From: an uncultured Eubacterium sp.
GTDB lineage: Bacteria > Bacillota > Clostridia > Lachnospirales > Lachnospiraceae
Assembly: GCA_910586445.1 (NCBI GenBank)
Contig: CAJUHV010000014.1
Span: 1-64,000 of the forward strand
Length of the DNA: 64,000 nucleotides
Reading direction: 5' to 3'
Part shown: one piece after another, positions 32,794 to 41,168 of the stretch
Position numbering within the stretch: position 1 is the first letter of the stretch
How the letters are laid out: each line of letters starts with the position of its first letter
Program-made: the position numbers and the translations under genes
The notes under the pieces: generated by a model
Databases searched by the model: none
The model's input: the letters and a program-made list of their open reading frames with translations, nothing else
Told to the model about the DNA's origin: nothing

Positions 32794-34032
32794 ATGAAAC
32801 GCAGAGTGGTAGTGACCGGCATGGGTGCGATAACGCCGATTGGATTAAGTGTCGATGAATTTTGGAATGGCCTAAAAGATAAAAAAATCGGTTTTGCGCC
32901 GATTACACATTTTGACGCAGCGGATTTTAAATGCCGTCTTGCGGCAGAAGTAAAAGGATTTGAAGGAAAAAATTATATGGATTTTAAATCTGCCAAGCGT
33001 ATGGAATTATTCAGCCAGTATGCAATGGCAGCCGCAAAAGAAGCAGTGGAAGATGCAGGGCTGCGTATGGAAGAAGAGGATGCATACCGCGTAGGGTGTT
33101 CGATCGGATCTGGCATCGGCAGCATGCAGGCAATTGAGCGTGAGCATAAAAAGCTGTTGGAAAAAGGGCCGTCCCGGATCAATCCGCTGTTTGTGCCGAT
33201 GATGATTTCCAACATGGCCGCAGGCAATGTATCGATTGCCTATGGCATGAAGGGCAAGAGTATCAATGTTGTTACAGCGTGTGCGACGGGAACACATAGT
33301 ATCGGTGAGGCATTCCGCTCGATTCAGTGTTCGGAGGCAGATGTCATGCTGGCAGGCGGCTGCGAAAGCTGCATTACGCCGCTTGGCATAGCAGGATTCA
33401 GCGCATTGACTGCACTTTCCTTTAAGGACGATCCGGAGCGCTGCTCCCTGCCGTTTGACAAAGACCGCAGCGGATTTGTCATGGGTGAGGGTGCAGGCAT
33501 TGTTGTACTGGAAGAATTAGAACACGCAAAAAAAAGAGGAGCAGAAATATATGCAGAAGTAACCGGCTATGGATGTACCAGTGATGCATACCATATCACT
33601 TCTCCGGCAGAGGATGGATCGGGCGCGGCGAGGGCCATGACAAATGCGATTGAGGATGCAGGGCTGGCACCTTGTGATATTACCTATATCAATGCGCATG
33701 GTACGGGTACGCACCATAATGACCTGTTTGAAACACGTGCGATCAAAATGACGTTTAAAGAGCATGCCCAAAATATACGGGTCAATTCTACAAAATCCAT
33801 GATCGGTCATCTGCTCGGAGCAGCGGGCGCAGTGGAATTTATAACCTGTGTAAAAACGATCCAGGATCAGTATATTCATGCAACCGCAGGTTATACGACG
33901 CCGGATGAGGAAATAGACCTTGACTACTGTAAGGAGCCGTATCAGGAAGAAGTACGCCATGCACTCAGCAACTCGTTAGGCTTTGGCGGACATAATGCCA
34001 CGTTGATTGTGTCAAAATATATGGAGGAATAA
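32794..34032 (+). CDS. fabF: Beta-ketoacyl-ACP synthase II
   Basis: 412 residues from the ATG behind GAGGAGG (an upstream in-frame start is ignored). Condensing-enzyme triad: C163 in [12 protein letters not shown] in [11 protein letters not shown] (about 303) and H in [15 protein letters not shown] (about 340). [16 protein letters not shown] is the standard N-terminus. It elongates acyl-ACP with malonyl-ACP. It ends two bases before fabZ. Confidence 0.96.
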   Translation: MKRRVVVTGMGAITPIGLSVDEFWNGLKDKKIGFAPITHFDAADFKCRLAAEVKGFEGKNYMDFKSAKRMELFSQYAMAAAKEAVEDAGLRMEEEDAYRVGCSIGSGIGSMQAIEREHKKLLEKGPSRINPLFVPMMISNMAAGNVSIAYGMKGKSINVVTACATGTHSIGEAFRSIQCSEADVMLAGGCESCITPLGIAGFSALTALSFKDDPERCSLPFDKDRSGFVMGEGAGIVVLEELEHAKKRGAEIYAEVTGYGCTSDAYHITSPAEDGSGAARAMTNAIEDAGLAPCDITYINAHGTGTHHNDLFETRAIKMTFKEHAQNIRVNSTKSMIGHLLGAAGAVEFITCVKTIQDQYIHATAGYTTPDEEIDLDYCKEPYQEEVRHALSNSLGFGGHNATLIVSKYMEE

Positions 34033-34034
34033 AC

Positions 34035-34472
34035 ATGCCTTTATTAAATGCAGCGCAGATTATGGAGATTATACCGCACCGCCAGCCGTTTATGCTGTTA
34101 GATACAGTAGAAGAACTGGAACCGGGCGTAAGAGTGCTGGCACGTAAATGTGTTACCTATAATGAGCCGTTTTTTGCAGGACATTTTCCGCAGGAACCGG
34201 TTATGCCGGGCGTGCTGATTGTAGAAGCCATGGCACAGGCAGGGGCAGCAGCCATGCTGTCACAGCCGCATATGAAAGGCCGTACGGCGTATTTTGCAGG
34301 CATTAATTCTGCAAAATTTAAACGGAAGGTCGTTCCGGGCGACGTGTTGGTGCTTGAAGTTGAAATTGTGAAAGTGAAAGGGCCGATTGGTATTGGGAAA
34401 GGCACTGCGACCGTAGACGGCAGGCTTGCCGCTTCGGCTGAAATAACCTTTGCAATAGGAAATGAAAAATAA
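34035..34472 (+). CDS. fabZ: 3-hydroxyacyl-ACP dehydratase
   Basis: 145 residues, hot-dog fold. [11 protein letters not shown] (13-23) and catalytic H50 (AGHFP) with E64 (IVEAMAQAG). Dehydrates 3-hydroxyacyl-ACP. Start codon two bases after the fabF stop, so translation is coupled. In many clostridial fab operons accB lies between fabF and fabZ and accC directly after fabZ; neither is here. Confidence 0.96.
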   Translation: MPLLNAAQIMEIIPHRQPFMLLDTVEELEPGVRVLARKCVTYNEPFFAGHFPQEPVMPGVLIVEAMAQAGAAAMLSQPHMKGRTAYFAGINSAKFKRKVVPGDVLVLEVEIVKVKGPIGIGKGTATVDGRLAASAEITFAIGNEK

Positions 34473-34496
34473 AGATCTCAAGTGAGGCAGAAAAGG

Positions 34497-36302
34497 ATGC
34501 TGTTCAATAAAAATAAGGAAATAAAGAAAAAATATCATTTATTTAAGAAAAGAGATATGCCGGTCATAGATGATTCGGATTACGAGACATCGGCAGCCGA
34601 GCAATGGGATGAAAAAACATCGGATAAAATATCAAAGGATGCAAGCAGCGGAAATTACAATGTGAAGCCGGATGTATTTGTCTGTAAAAAATGCGGGGCT
34701 GCTATTTCAAAGGCGGAAACAGTTGCAAACAAATATGTCTGCCGGGAGTGCGGTTATTATTTTCGTATCCGTACGAAAAACCGCATTAAAATGTGTGCGG
34801 ATGCGGGGACATTTGAGCCGTGGTTTGAAGACGTCGAGCAGACAAACCCACTTGATTTTCCGGGATACGATGAAAAACTGGCGCAGACACAGGAAAAGAC
34901 AGGACTTGCAGAGGGCGTGACGATCGGCTATGCCAGAATCGACGGGGAGCCGGTAGTACTGGGCGTCTGTGATGCCAGGTTTTTAATGGGCAGCATGGGC
35001 CATGTCGTAGGTGAGAAAATAGCGCTTGCGGTAGAAAAAGCTACTTCTATGAGGCTGCCTGTGATCTTGTTCTGCTGTTCGGGCGGAGCACGTATGCAGG
35101 AGGGCATTATTTCTCTGATGCAGATGGCGAAGACGTCGGCAGCGCTGAAAAAGCACAGTGACAAAGGACTTTTATATGTGCCTGTGCTGACAGATCCTAC
35201 GACAGGAGGCGTGACAGCCAGCTTTGCGATGCTTGGCGATATTATTCTTGCGGAGCCGGGAGCCTTGATCGGTTTTGCCGGGCCGAGGGTCATCGAGCAG
35301 ACGATCGGGGAAAAACTGCCGGAAGGCTTTCAGCGTGCAGAGTTTCAGCTGGAGCATGGATTTGTAGATGCGGTTGTAGAACGCAGCAATTTAAAGCAGA
35401 TGCTGGCACAGATTTTAAAATGTCATCATTATACACAGAGCTTTCATGCGTTTACGTCAAGCAGCATTATAGAAGTGCGGCCGGATGAGCGCTGCAGGGA
35501 GCATATGGAAAAAGCAAAGAGCAAGACGGCGTGGGATAAAGTAAAGGCAGCGCGTCAGGTTACGCGTCCGTCTGCCATGGATTATATCAGCCGTATCTTT
35601 TGTGATTTTATTGAATTTCATGGGGACAGGCAGTATCGGGATGATCCTGCCGTAGTCGGCGGCGTGGCATTTTTAGACGGCCAGCCGGTTACGGTCATCG
35701 GCATTCAAAAAGGCACGACGATGGAGGAATGCCAGCAGCGTAATTTTGGCATGTCATCCCCGGAAGGCTACCGCAAGGCGCTGCGCCTGATGAAACAGGC
35801 AGAAAAATTCCACAGGCCGATTATTACATTTGTAAATACTTCTGGTGCATTCTGCGGCATGGAGGCAGAAGAATTGGGACAGGGTGAAGCAATTGCCAGA
35901 AACTTGTATGAAATGTCTGCACTCAAAGTGCCTATGATCTGCATGATGATTGGGGAAGGCGGCAGCGGAGGCGCACTGGCACTGGCAGTCGGCAATCAGG
36001 TATGGATGATGGAACACGCGACGTATTCCGTGTTATCGCCGGAAGGATTTTCTTCTATTTTGTGGAAGGACAGCAGCCGCGCGCAGGAGGCGGCAGGCGT
36101 GATGAAAATCACGGCACAGGATTTATATGACCTGCATGTGGTAGAACAGATTATACCGGAATACGGCGGAGCAGATGAAATAACCGTAGATACGATCTCA
36201 CAATATATGAAGCGGCAGTTGAAGGAATATCTGACTTCGCAGGCAGGAAAAAGCGGGGAAGATTTTGCAGGTGAACGTTACGAAAGATTTCGCCAGTATT
36301 GA
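34497..36302 (+). CDS. accDA: Fused acetyl-CoA carboxylase carboxyltransferase (beta-alpha, AccD-AccA)
   Basis: 601 residues from ATG 34497 (GAGG nine bases upstream); an in-frame GTG at 34482 is an alternative. The AccD half has a four-cysteine zinc ribbon (C63, C66, C82, C85) and crotonase-fold motifs ([37 protein letters not shown]). A linker ([19 protein letters not shown], about 325-345) leads to the AccA half ([45 protein letters not shown]). It transfers carboxyl from biotin to acetyl-CoA, giving malonyl-CoA. Biotin carboxylase and carrier genes are absent from this operon and window, so they must lie elsewhere. Confidence 0.95.
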   Translation: MLFNKNKEIKKKYHLFKKRDMPVIDDSDYETSAAEQWDEKTSDKISKDASSGNYNVKPDVFVCKKCGAAISKAETVANKYVCRECGYYFRIRTKNRIKMCADAGTFEPWFEDVEQTNPLDFPGYDEKLAQTQEKTGLAEGVTIGYARIDGEPVVLGVCDARFLMGSMGHVVGEKIALAVEKATSMRLPVILFCCSGGARMQEGIISLMQMAKTSAALKKHSDKGLLYVPVLTDPTTGGVTASFAMLGDIILAEPGALIGFAGPRVIEQTIGEKLPEGFQRAEFQLEHGFVDAVVERSNLKQMLAQILKCHHYTQSFHAFTSSSIIEVRPDERCREHMEKAKSKTAWDKVKAARQVTRPSAMDYISRIFCDFIEFHGDRQYRDDPAVVGGVAFLDGQPVTVIGIQKGTTMEECQQRNFGMSSPEGYRKALRLMKQAEKFHRPIITFVNTSGAFCGMEAEELGQGEAIARNLYEMSALKVPMICMMIGEGGSGGALALAVGNQVWMMEHATYSVLSPEGFSSILWKDSSRAQEAAGVMKITAQDLYDLHVVEQIIPEYGGADEITVDTISQYMKRQLKEYLTSQAGKSGEDFAGERYERFRQY

Positions 36303-36321
36303 TCTGGAAGGAGGAGACAAT

Positions 36322-37287
36322 ATGCGAGCAAGAATAGCAGGCACCGGCAGCTGCCTTCCAAAACTACGGGTGACAAATGATGATCTGGGTAAGGTTATGG
36401 ACACTTCAGATGAGTGGATACGCAGCCGCACGGGAATAGGTGCCAGACATCTGGCAGTCGAGGAGACGACTACCAGCATGTCCGTATCCGCAGCCAGGAA
36501 AGCAATGGAAGAAGCAGGCATACAGCCGGAAGAGCTGGAGCTGATTATAGGCGCTACCGTATCCGCAGACCATGTCGTGCCGCCGTTATCCTGTGAGGTG
36601 CAGCGGGAACTGGGTGCGGTAAATGCGGCTGCATATGACCTGTGCGCGGCGTGTTCCGGGTTTGTATTTGCGCTGAATACGGCGCAGGCATATATTCAGT
36701 GCGGCATGTATCGGAAAATACTAATTATAGGAGCAGAAACGCTGTCCAAGCTGATGGACTGGCAGGACCGCTCCACATGCGTACTGTTTGGCGACGGTGC
36801 GGGTGCTGCGGTAGTGTGTGCAGATGCTGACGGCGGCGTGCTTGCCGGCGTGCAGGGTTCTGACGGGGCAAAGGGCATGGTGCTGGCATGCGCAGGCAGG
36901 CCGGTGAATCATCCGTTTGCGTCACATGCGGCGGATCTGCAGTATGTGCAGATGAATGGACAGGAAGTGTATAAGTTTGCGGTGCGTACAGTGCCGATGT
37001 GTATCGATCAGGCGCTTTTAAAGGCCGGCATTCAGCCGGAGCAGGTAAAGCTTTTTCTGCTGCACCAGGCCAATCTGCGTATTATTGAGGCAGTGGCAAA
37101 GCGGTTAAAGCAGCCGATGGAAAAGTTTCCGGTCTGTCTGGAGGAATGCGGAAATGTTTCTGCTGCCAGCGTGCCGATCCTGCTTGACCGGGTAAACAGG
37201 GACGGCATGTTAAAGCGCGGGGACTGCATTGTGCTGGCAGGATTTGGAGCCGGGCTGACATGGGGAGCCGTTGTGCTGACTTGGTAA
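36322..37287 (+). CDS. fabH: Beta-ketoacyl-ACP synthase III
   Basis: 321 residues from the ATG behind AAGGAGGAG; a longer frame overlaps the carboxylase end and is less likely. Triad: C111 in LCAACSGF, H in LLHQANLRIIEAVAKRL (about 243) and N in EECGNVSAASVPI (about 273). SDEWIRSRTGIGARH (29-43) is the diagnostic N-terminal motif. Initiates fatty-acid synthesis from an acyl-CoA primer. In most Firmicute clusters fabH is near the start of the operon; here it is the penultimate gene. Confidence 0.95.
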   Translation: MRARIAGTGSCLPKLRVTNDDLGKVMDTSDEWIRSRTGIGARHLAVEETTTSMSVSAARKAMEEAGIQPEELELIIGATVSADHVVPPLSCEVQRELGAVNAAAYDLCAACSGFVFALNTAQAYIQCGMYRKILIIGAETLSKLMDWQDRSTCVLFGDGAGAAVVCADADGGVLAGVQGSDGAKGMVLACAGRPVNHPFASHAADLQYVQMNGQEVYKFAVRTVPMCIDQALLKAGIQPEQVKLFLLHQANLRIIEAVAKRLKQPMEKFPVCLEECGNVSAASVPILLDRVNRDGMLKRGDCIVLAGFGAGLTWGAVVLTW

Positions 37288-37303
37288 AGAAGGAGTAACA
37301 CAG

Positions 37304-37768
37304 ATGGACACAGAACAGACATTGAACAGCCTTTTAGTAAAGTTTTTCAGGCGGATTACAATGATAGAAGAAGAGCAGCTGGTCACGGAAGAATTCAATG
37401 ATATTACGTATAATGATATGCATGTGATCGAAGCAGTCGGACTAAAAGAGCCTCAGAAAATGTCTCAGATCGCAAAAGAGATGCGCGTGACTACAGGAAC
37501 CCTGACAAAAGCAGTAAATTCATTGGAAAAAAAAGGATACGTGATACGCCAGCGGATAGAACGTGATAAGCGTGTCGTTAATATTATATTGACAGAACGA
37601 GGGATAGATGCCTACAATCATCATGAACGGTTTCATCAGGAAATGATTGCGTTTGTTCTGGATCATATTAGTGAAAGCGAAAGCGAGGTACTGCGTAAAG
37701 CATTAGAAAAGCTGATGGATTATTTTAAGCAGAAATACAGCTGTGCTTCACGCCAGACAGGAAAATAG
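37304..37768 (+). CDS. fabT: MarR family regulator of fatty-acid synthesis (FabT)
   Basis: 154 residues. Winged HTH: YNDMHVIEAVGLKEPQKMSQ, IAKEMRVTTGTLTKAVNSLEKKGYV, RQRIERDKRVVNIILTERG. Placement inside the fab operon and the presence of two TTTGA-N3-TCAAA boxes at its head identify it as FabT. FabT uses acyl-ACP as corepressor. It sits 16 bp after fabH; being last rather than first is unusual and lets it repress its own expression with the whole operon. Confidence 0.9.
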   Translation: MDTEQTLNSLLVKFFRRITMIEEEQLVTEEFNDITYNDMHVIEAVGLKEPQKMSQIAKEMRVTTGTLTKAVNSLEKKGYVIRQRIERDKRVVNIILTERGIDAYNHHERFHQEMIAFVLDHISESESEVLRKALEKLMDYFKQKYSCASRQTGK

Positions 37769-37788
37769 GATACGATATATTAAAATAG

Positions 37789-37845
37789 CTCTGCCGTCTG
37801 CAGCATGGAAACTCGTCCCTGCAGCCGGCAGAGTTATTTGCATTT
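37789..37845 (+). terminator. Terminator of the fab operon
   Basis: CTCTGCCGTCTGCAG (37789-37803) and CTGCAGCCGGCAGAG (37819-37833) form a 15-bp stem with one mismatch, followed by TTATTTGCATTTTT. It also lies just past the stop of the converging DUF1810 gene, so may serve both. Confidence 0.8.
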
Positions 37846-38280
37846 TTAATGAGCTGTATTCTCTTTGATCAGATCAATTGTCTTCTGGTCTGGAATTCCG
37901 TTAAAGAATTTGTCTAATACTTTTTGAAAAATCTCTTGATCTGGACATGCCTGTGCAAATAATGTCATGGAAGATTTCAGCTTCATGTCATCTGGAAAGC
38001 CAAAGATTTTATTTGCATCGTCCGTCTTCTGCTCCAGCAGTGCCGTACAGATTTCCAATAAATGGGAGCACAGCAGCGGTTCCTGCATATAGGCTCTGGC
38101 TTCATCGATGTCTTGAATGGCATAATATTCGGATATCTCTGTCCTGCCCAATCCACCTAACTGTGGAAATATATACCACATCCAGTGGCTCTGCTTCTTT
38201 CCGCCCTTGATTTCTGTCAGGGCATTTGGATAATCACGCAGCTGTGCGTCGATAAACCGATGTAAATTGTACGTTTTCAA
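37846..38280 (-). CDS. DUF1810 family protein
   Basis: 144 residues from a TTG (38278-38280) placed eight bases behind AAAGGAGG; a longer ATG frame begins before that site. Matches the DUF1810 pattern: YNLHRFIDAQ at the N-terminus, GGKKQSHWMWYIFPQLGGLG, EARAYMQEPLLCSHLLEICTAL, IFGFPDDMKLKSSMTLFAQA. Function of the family is unknown; the conserved SHWMW...FPQ and PDDxKLxSSMTLF blocks suggest a ligand-binding or enzymatic fold. Single gene facing the fab operon. Confidence 0.85.
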   Translation of the reverse strand: MKTYNLHRFIDAQLRDYPNALTEIKGGKKQSHWMWYIFPQLGGLGRTEISEYYAIQDIDEARAYMQEPLLCSHLLEICTALLEQKTDDANKIFGFPDDMKLKSSMTLFAQACPDQEIFQKVLDKFFNGIPDQKTIDLIKENTAH

Positions 38281-38582
38281 AGTAAATGACCTCCTTTTGT
38301 TCTCAATCGTAGAGAAATTATGTATTCTGTATTTCATAAATACGGGATGCCCATTGGGTATACCATACCATTCCCTATTATCATAACATATATTATGACG
38401 GAATAAAAGGGGTGACAGCCGTCATAGTTTTTATTTCTGCGAAACAACGGGCCGTTGAATTCTCCGCAAAGCGGGCAGCGCAGACCGCAGGAATGAATTT
38501 TAGACACGTTCAGGCCGGATATGCATAATACTGTTTATTTTGGGGAAAATCTATATTATTTCTAAAAAGAGAGGTATTCCAA
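38281..38582. repeat. Intergenic stretch with a degenerate end of the inverted-repeat element
   Basis: GAATTCTCCGCAAAGCGGGC (from about 38457) and GACCGCAGGAATGAATTTTA followed by GACACGTTC (ending about 38510) match one end of the TA-flanked element with several changes; the other end is missing. Earlier in the gap TATGACGG (38394-38401) and CCGTCATA (38419-38426) form a hairpin followed by a T-rich run. Confidence 0.55.
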
Positions 38583-38807
38583 ATGAAAATAATGCTTGAT
38601 CAGCTTTTAGACGACAGGAGAATCTCGCAGAACCAGATGGCAAAAGATACTGGAATCTCGACATCAACCCTTAGAAATTTGAACCATAACAGGACAACAA
38701 GAATCAGCTTTGATGTGTTAGAAAAAATCTGCGGTTATTTAAACTGCGGTGTGCAGGATCTGCTCTGTATAGAAAACAATGTAAGCAGCAGTGTACAAAA
38801 CAATTAG
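38583..38807 (+). CDS. Small Cro/CI-type HTH protein
   Basis: 74 residues; HTH from LDQLLDDRRISQNQMAKDTG to ISTSTLRNLNHNRTTRISFDVLEKICGYL, followed by a short polar tail. GAGAGG lies upstream of the ATG. The LDxLLxxRxxSxxxLA...LxxLxxxxxxxIxxxxLxKIC pattern is the YozG-like single-domain repressor group. No palindrome of its own was identified. It faces the transglutaminase-like gene; a hairpin at 38817-38849 may terminate it. Confidence 0.85.
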   Translation: MKIMLDQLLDDRRISQNQMAKDTGISTSTLRNLNHNRTTRISFDVLEKICGYLNCGVQDLLCIENNVSSSVQNN

Positions 38808-38816
38808 GGTCAAAAT

Positions 38817-38857
38817 AAGGCAGCGCAGAATTTATCTGACCACTGCCTTGATTCTTT
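38817..38857 (+). terminator. Possible terminator of the small HTH gene
   Basis: AAGGCAG (38817-38823) and CTGCCTT (38843-38849), 19-base loop, followed by GATTCTTTTT. It overlaps the last codons of the converging transglutaminase-like gene. Confidence 0.45.
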
Positions 38858-40268
38858 TTGAAAAGAGGCCGTATAGCTTCTGGCCATTGCTGTCCAGCGT
38901 GTATGCCCGGATTTTTACGTAGTAAGATTTGCCGCTTGTTAATCCTTTGACAGCGCAGGAAGTTTTCTCCATATTTTTTTGGTTAAACGGGCGCATAGAG
39001 CTGTTTGCTGCGTATTTTACCGTATATCCGTCACATCCTTCCAACGGTTCAAAACGGATAGACAGCTTATTTTTGGAGGTGCTTTGTACGGTAATATCTG
39101 TCAATTGTTCCGGTGCCAGTATATTTGCGCCGGAATCAGGGGCGTTTGCCATATCAGCGTCAAACATGGTCGTGCAGGGCGGAGCTATGCCATTCCATTC
39201 GGGAGAAGGCACATGTTCCTTTTTGGACGTATCGGCTGCTGCCAGCTGCATATCAGTGACATTTAGATATGTGTCATCGCCGCGCGCGTCATTCCAAGTG
39301 CAGTCTGCATTGTACCATATGCTGCCCATGCGTACCTTGTTCCAGGCATGTCCTGAGCTGGTGACTGTGACGCATTCAATGCCTGCCCTGTTGCACAGTA
39401 AGGAAAACATCTGTGCATAGCCGGCACAGACGGTTGACTGGTCAAATAAAATAGCGCTGATGCAGCTCTGGCTCATCTGCGGGTCGCCCGGGTCTTCTGT
39501 TTCCATGGATTCGTTGTAATCTACATGGCTGCAGACGATCTGGTGGATCAGGCGTTCCTTTTCCACGGTTGTCTGCAGCTGATCAATCTGCTGCTCCCAG
39601 ATATCCAGCTGCTGTGCCAGCTGCTGCGTGTAAGCGGAGCGGGTGTTTCCGTCTGCAAATATTTCATAGAGTCCGACAGACATGGACTTTGTATTCTCCG
39701 AATAGATGACAGAATTTCTCATAAAGTAGTACTGCGGATTTTCAAACAGAAAACAGTAAAATACTTTTTTCATCTGCTCGAGCGTCAGCCCGCTGTAAGA
39801 AACAACCGGCAGAATATGTACGGTGGTTATTGACTGGCCGCGCTTCACCTTTGTTGTCTGGAACTGGTCGGTGCCTGTCATGTATATGTCAGCATGTTTT
39901 TTCAAGTTCAGGTAGAGCTTTTTTTCACTCGTATTTAACAGGCTGAAATAGTAATCACTTCCGCTGTCTGCCCATTCGCTTTGTGACAGGCTGTAGGACG
40001 AAAGCGAGTGTATGCGGCCTGTCGTATTTAAATCAGGCGTAATTTTGTCAACCGGATAAAATGCAGTCTCCATATCCGGGATATCGGGACCGGAAGTTTT
40101 ATGTAAGCCGGCATCTGGCAGAGTACCGGATTTGACAAATACATTTTTGTGGTCGGCAGTTATTGGACTATACGCTGCGTTGGCATATGCAGGGGATATA
40201 ACACCTAGGAGGCTTTCCACTGCAACGAGTGCCGCTAAACAGCCGGCTGTCAGTTTTTTCGCATTCAT
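38832..40268 (-). CDS. Secreted transglutaminase-like (cysteine protease fold) protein with fibronectin III domain
   Basis: 478 residues. Signal peptide with KKLTAGCLAALVAVESLLGVI and an AYANA cleavage region. The transglutaminase-like core has catalytic C281 (QSTVCAGYAQMF), H307 (SSGHAWNKV) and D322 (WYNADCTWND). The upstream helical part (GLTLEQMKKVFYCFLFENPQY) and YLNVTD motif are typical of secreted clostridial members of this group. The C-terminus (from about 390) is a fibronectin III-type domain. GAAAGGG precedes the ATG. Probably acts on cell-wall or surface proteins, as peptidase or cross-linker; which is not decidable. Adjacent to murI and the GH25 gene on the same strand. Confidence 0.85.
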   Translation of the reverse strand: MNAKKLTAGCLAALVAVESLLGVISPAYANAAYSPITADHKNVFVKSGTLPDAGLHKTSGPDIPDMETAFYPVDKITPDLNTTGRIHSLSSYSLSQSEWADSGSDYYFSLLNTSEKKLYLNLKKHADIYMTGTDQFQTTKVKRGQSITTVHILPVVSYSGLTLEQMKKVFYCFLFENPQYYFMRNSVIYSENTKSMSVGLYEIFADGNTRSAYTQQLAQQLDIWEQQIDQLQTTVEKERLIHQIVCSHVDYNESMETEDPGDPQMSQSCISAILFDQSTVCAGYAQMFSLLCNRAGIECVTVTSSGHAWNKVRMGSIWYNADCTWNDARGDDTYLNVTDMQLAAADTSKKEHVPSPEWNGIAPPCTTMFDADMANAPDSGANILAPEQLTDITVQSTSKNKLSIRFEPLEGCDGYTVKYAANSSMRPFNQKNMEKTSCAVKGLTSGKSYYVKIRAYTLDSNGQKLYGLFSKRIKAVVR

Positions 40269-40341
40269 GTTGAATCCCTTTCATATGTTTCTATTTTTTG
40301 GGTTGGAATATCATATTCCATTTTCAATATTTAATACGAAA

Positions 40342-41121
40342 TTATGCCAGATTTTTTTGGAATAAGCTTCTGCTTAATTCAATTTCTTCTTGTGTTGCCA
40401 GGCTGTTTTCAAAATGAACGCTGCCAGGTGCCTTATTTGTGGTGCGCAGTCCTGCCGCGGTCAGGCGTCTTTGCATTTCGCGCGCAGTCCCGCTGCCGCC
40501 GTCAAAAATGCGTACGCGTTCACCTGCCATCTGCTGGATTAAACCGCGTACAAATGGATAATGTGTGCACCCCAGCACGATCGAGTCGATTTCCCGCAGA
40601 TATGGTGTCAGCAGTTCTTCTAAAAATGCCCGCAGGTCATCTCCGTCTGTATTACCGGATTCCACAAATTCCACAAGGCCGGGACACGGCAGGTCGATGA
40701 TATCGGCGTCCATTTCATACTGCTTCATAAGGTTCTTGTATTTTCTGCCTTTGATCGTCATAGGAGTGGCCATCACAAGAACCCGCGGATGTCCGGGCTG
40801 GAGTGCAGCAGGCTTTATGGCGGGTTCAATGCCTACAAGCGGCAGGCCGGGATACATACTGCGCAGAATGCGCACGGCAGCCGCAGTAGCTGTATTACAT
40901 GCAACTACGATACCTTTGGCGTTCTGCGCGAGCAGTGTCTGCACGTTTATAATGGTAAGCCTTCGGATTTCTTCCAATGATTTTGTGCCATATGGTGCAT
41001 TGATGGAATCACCAAAATAAATATAATCTTCTTCCGGCATGATTTTATATAACTCTTTCAGCACACTGATCCCGCCCATGCCGGAATCAAATACGCCGAT
41101 TGGCTGCTCATTAACATTCAT
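40342..41121 (-). CDS. murI: Glutamate racemase
   Basis: 259 residues. IGVFDSGMGGISVLKEL at the N-terminus (D12), first catalytic cysteine C75 in VVACNTATAA, second cysteine in VLGCTHYPFVR (about 186). GGAGACAG lies upstream of the ATG. It supplies D-glutamate for peptidoglycan in the cytoplasm. It lies between two genes for secreted wall-active proteins on the same strand (74 and 48 bp gaps). Confidence 0.96.
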   Translation of the reverse strand: MNVNEQPIGVFDSGMGGISVLKELYKIMPEEDYIYFGDSINAPYGTKSLEEIRRLTIINVQTLLAQNAKGIVVACNTATAAAVRILRSMYPGLPLVGIEPAIKPAALQPGHPRVLVMATPMTIKGRKYKNLMKQYEMDADIIDLPCPGLVEFVESGNTDGDDLRAFLEELLTPYLREIDSIVLGCTHYPFVRGLIQQMAGERVRIFDGGSGTAREMQRRLTAAGLRTTNKAPGSVHFENSLATQEEIELSRSLFQKNLA

Positions 41122-41168
41122 TTGTCTGTCTCCTTATATCAGAAAAATATATCAGAAATCGGATCTGC

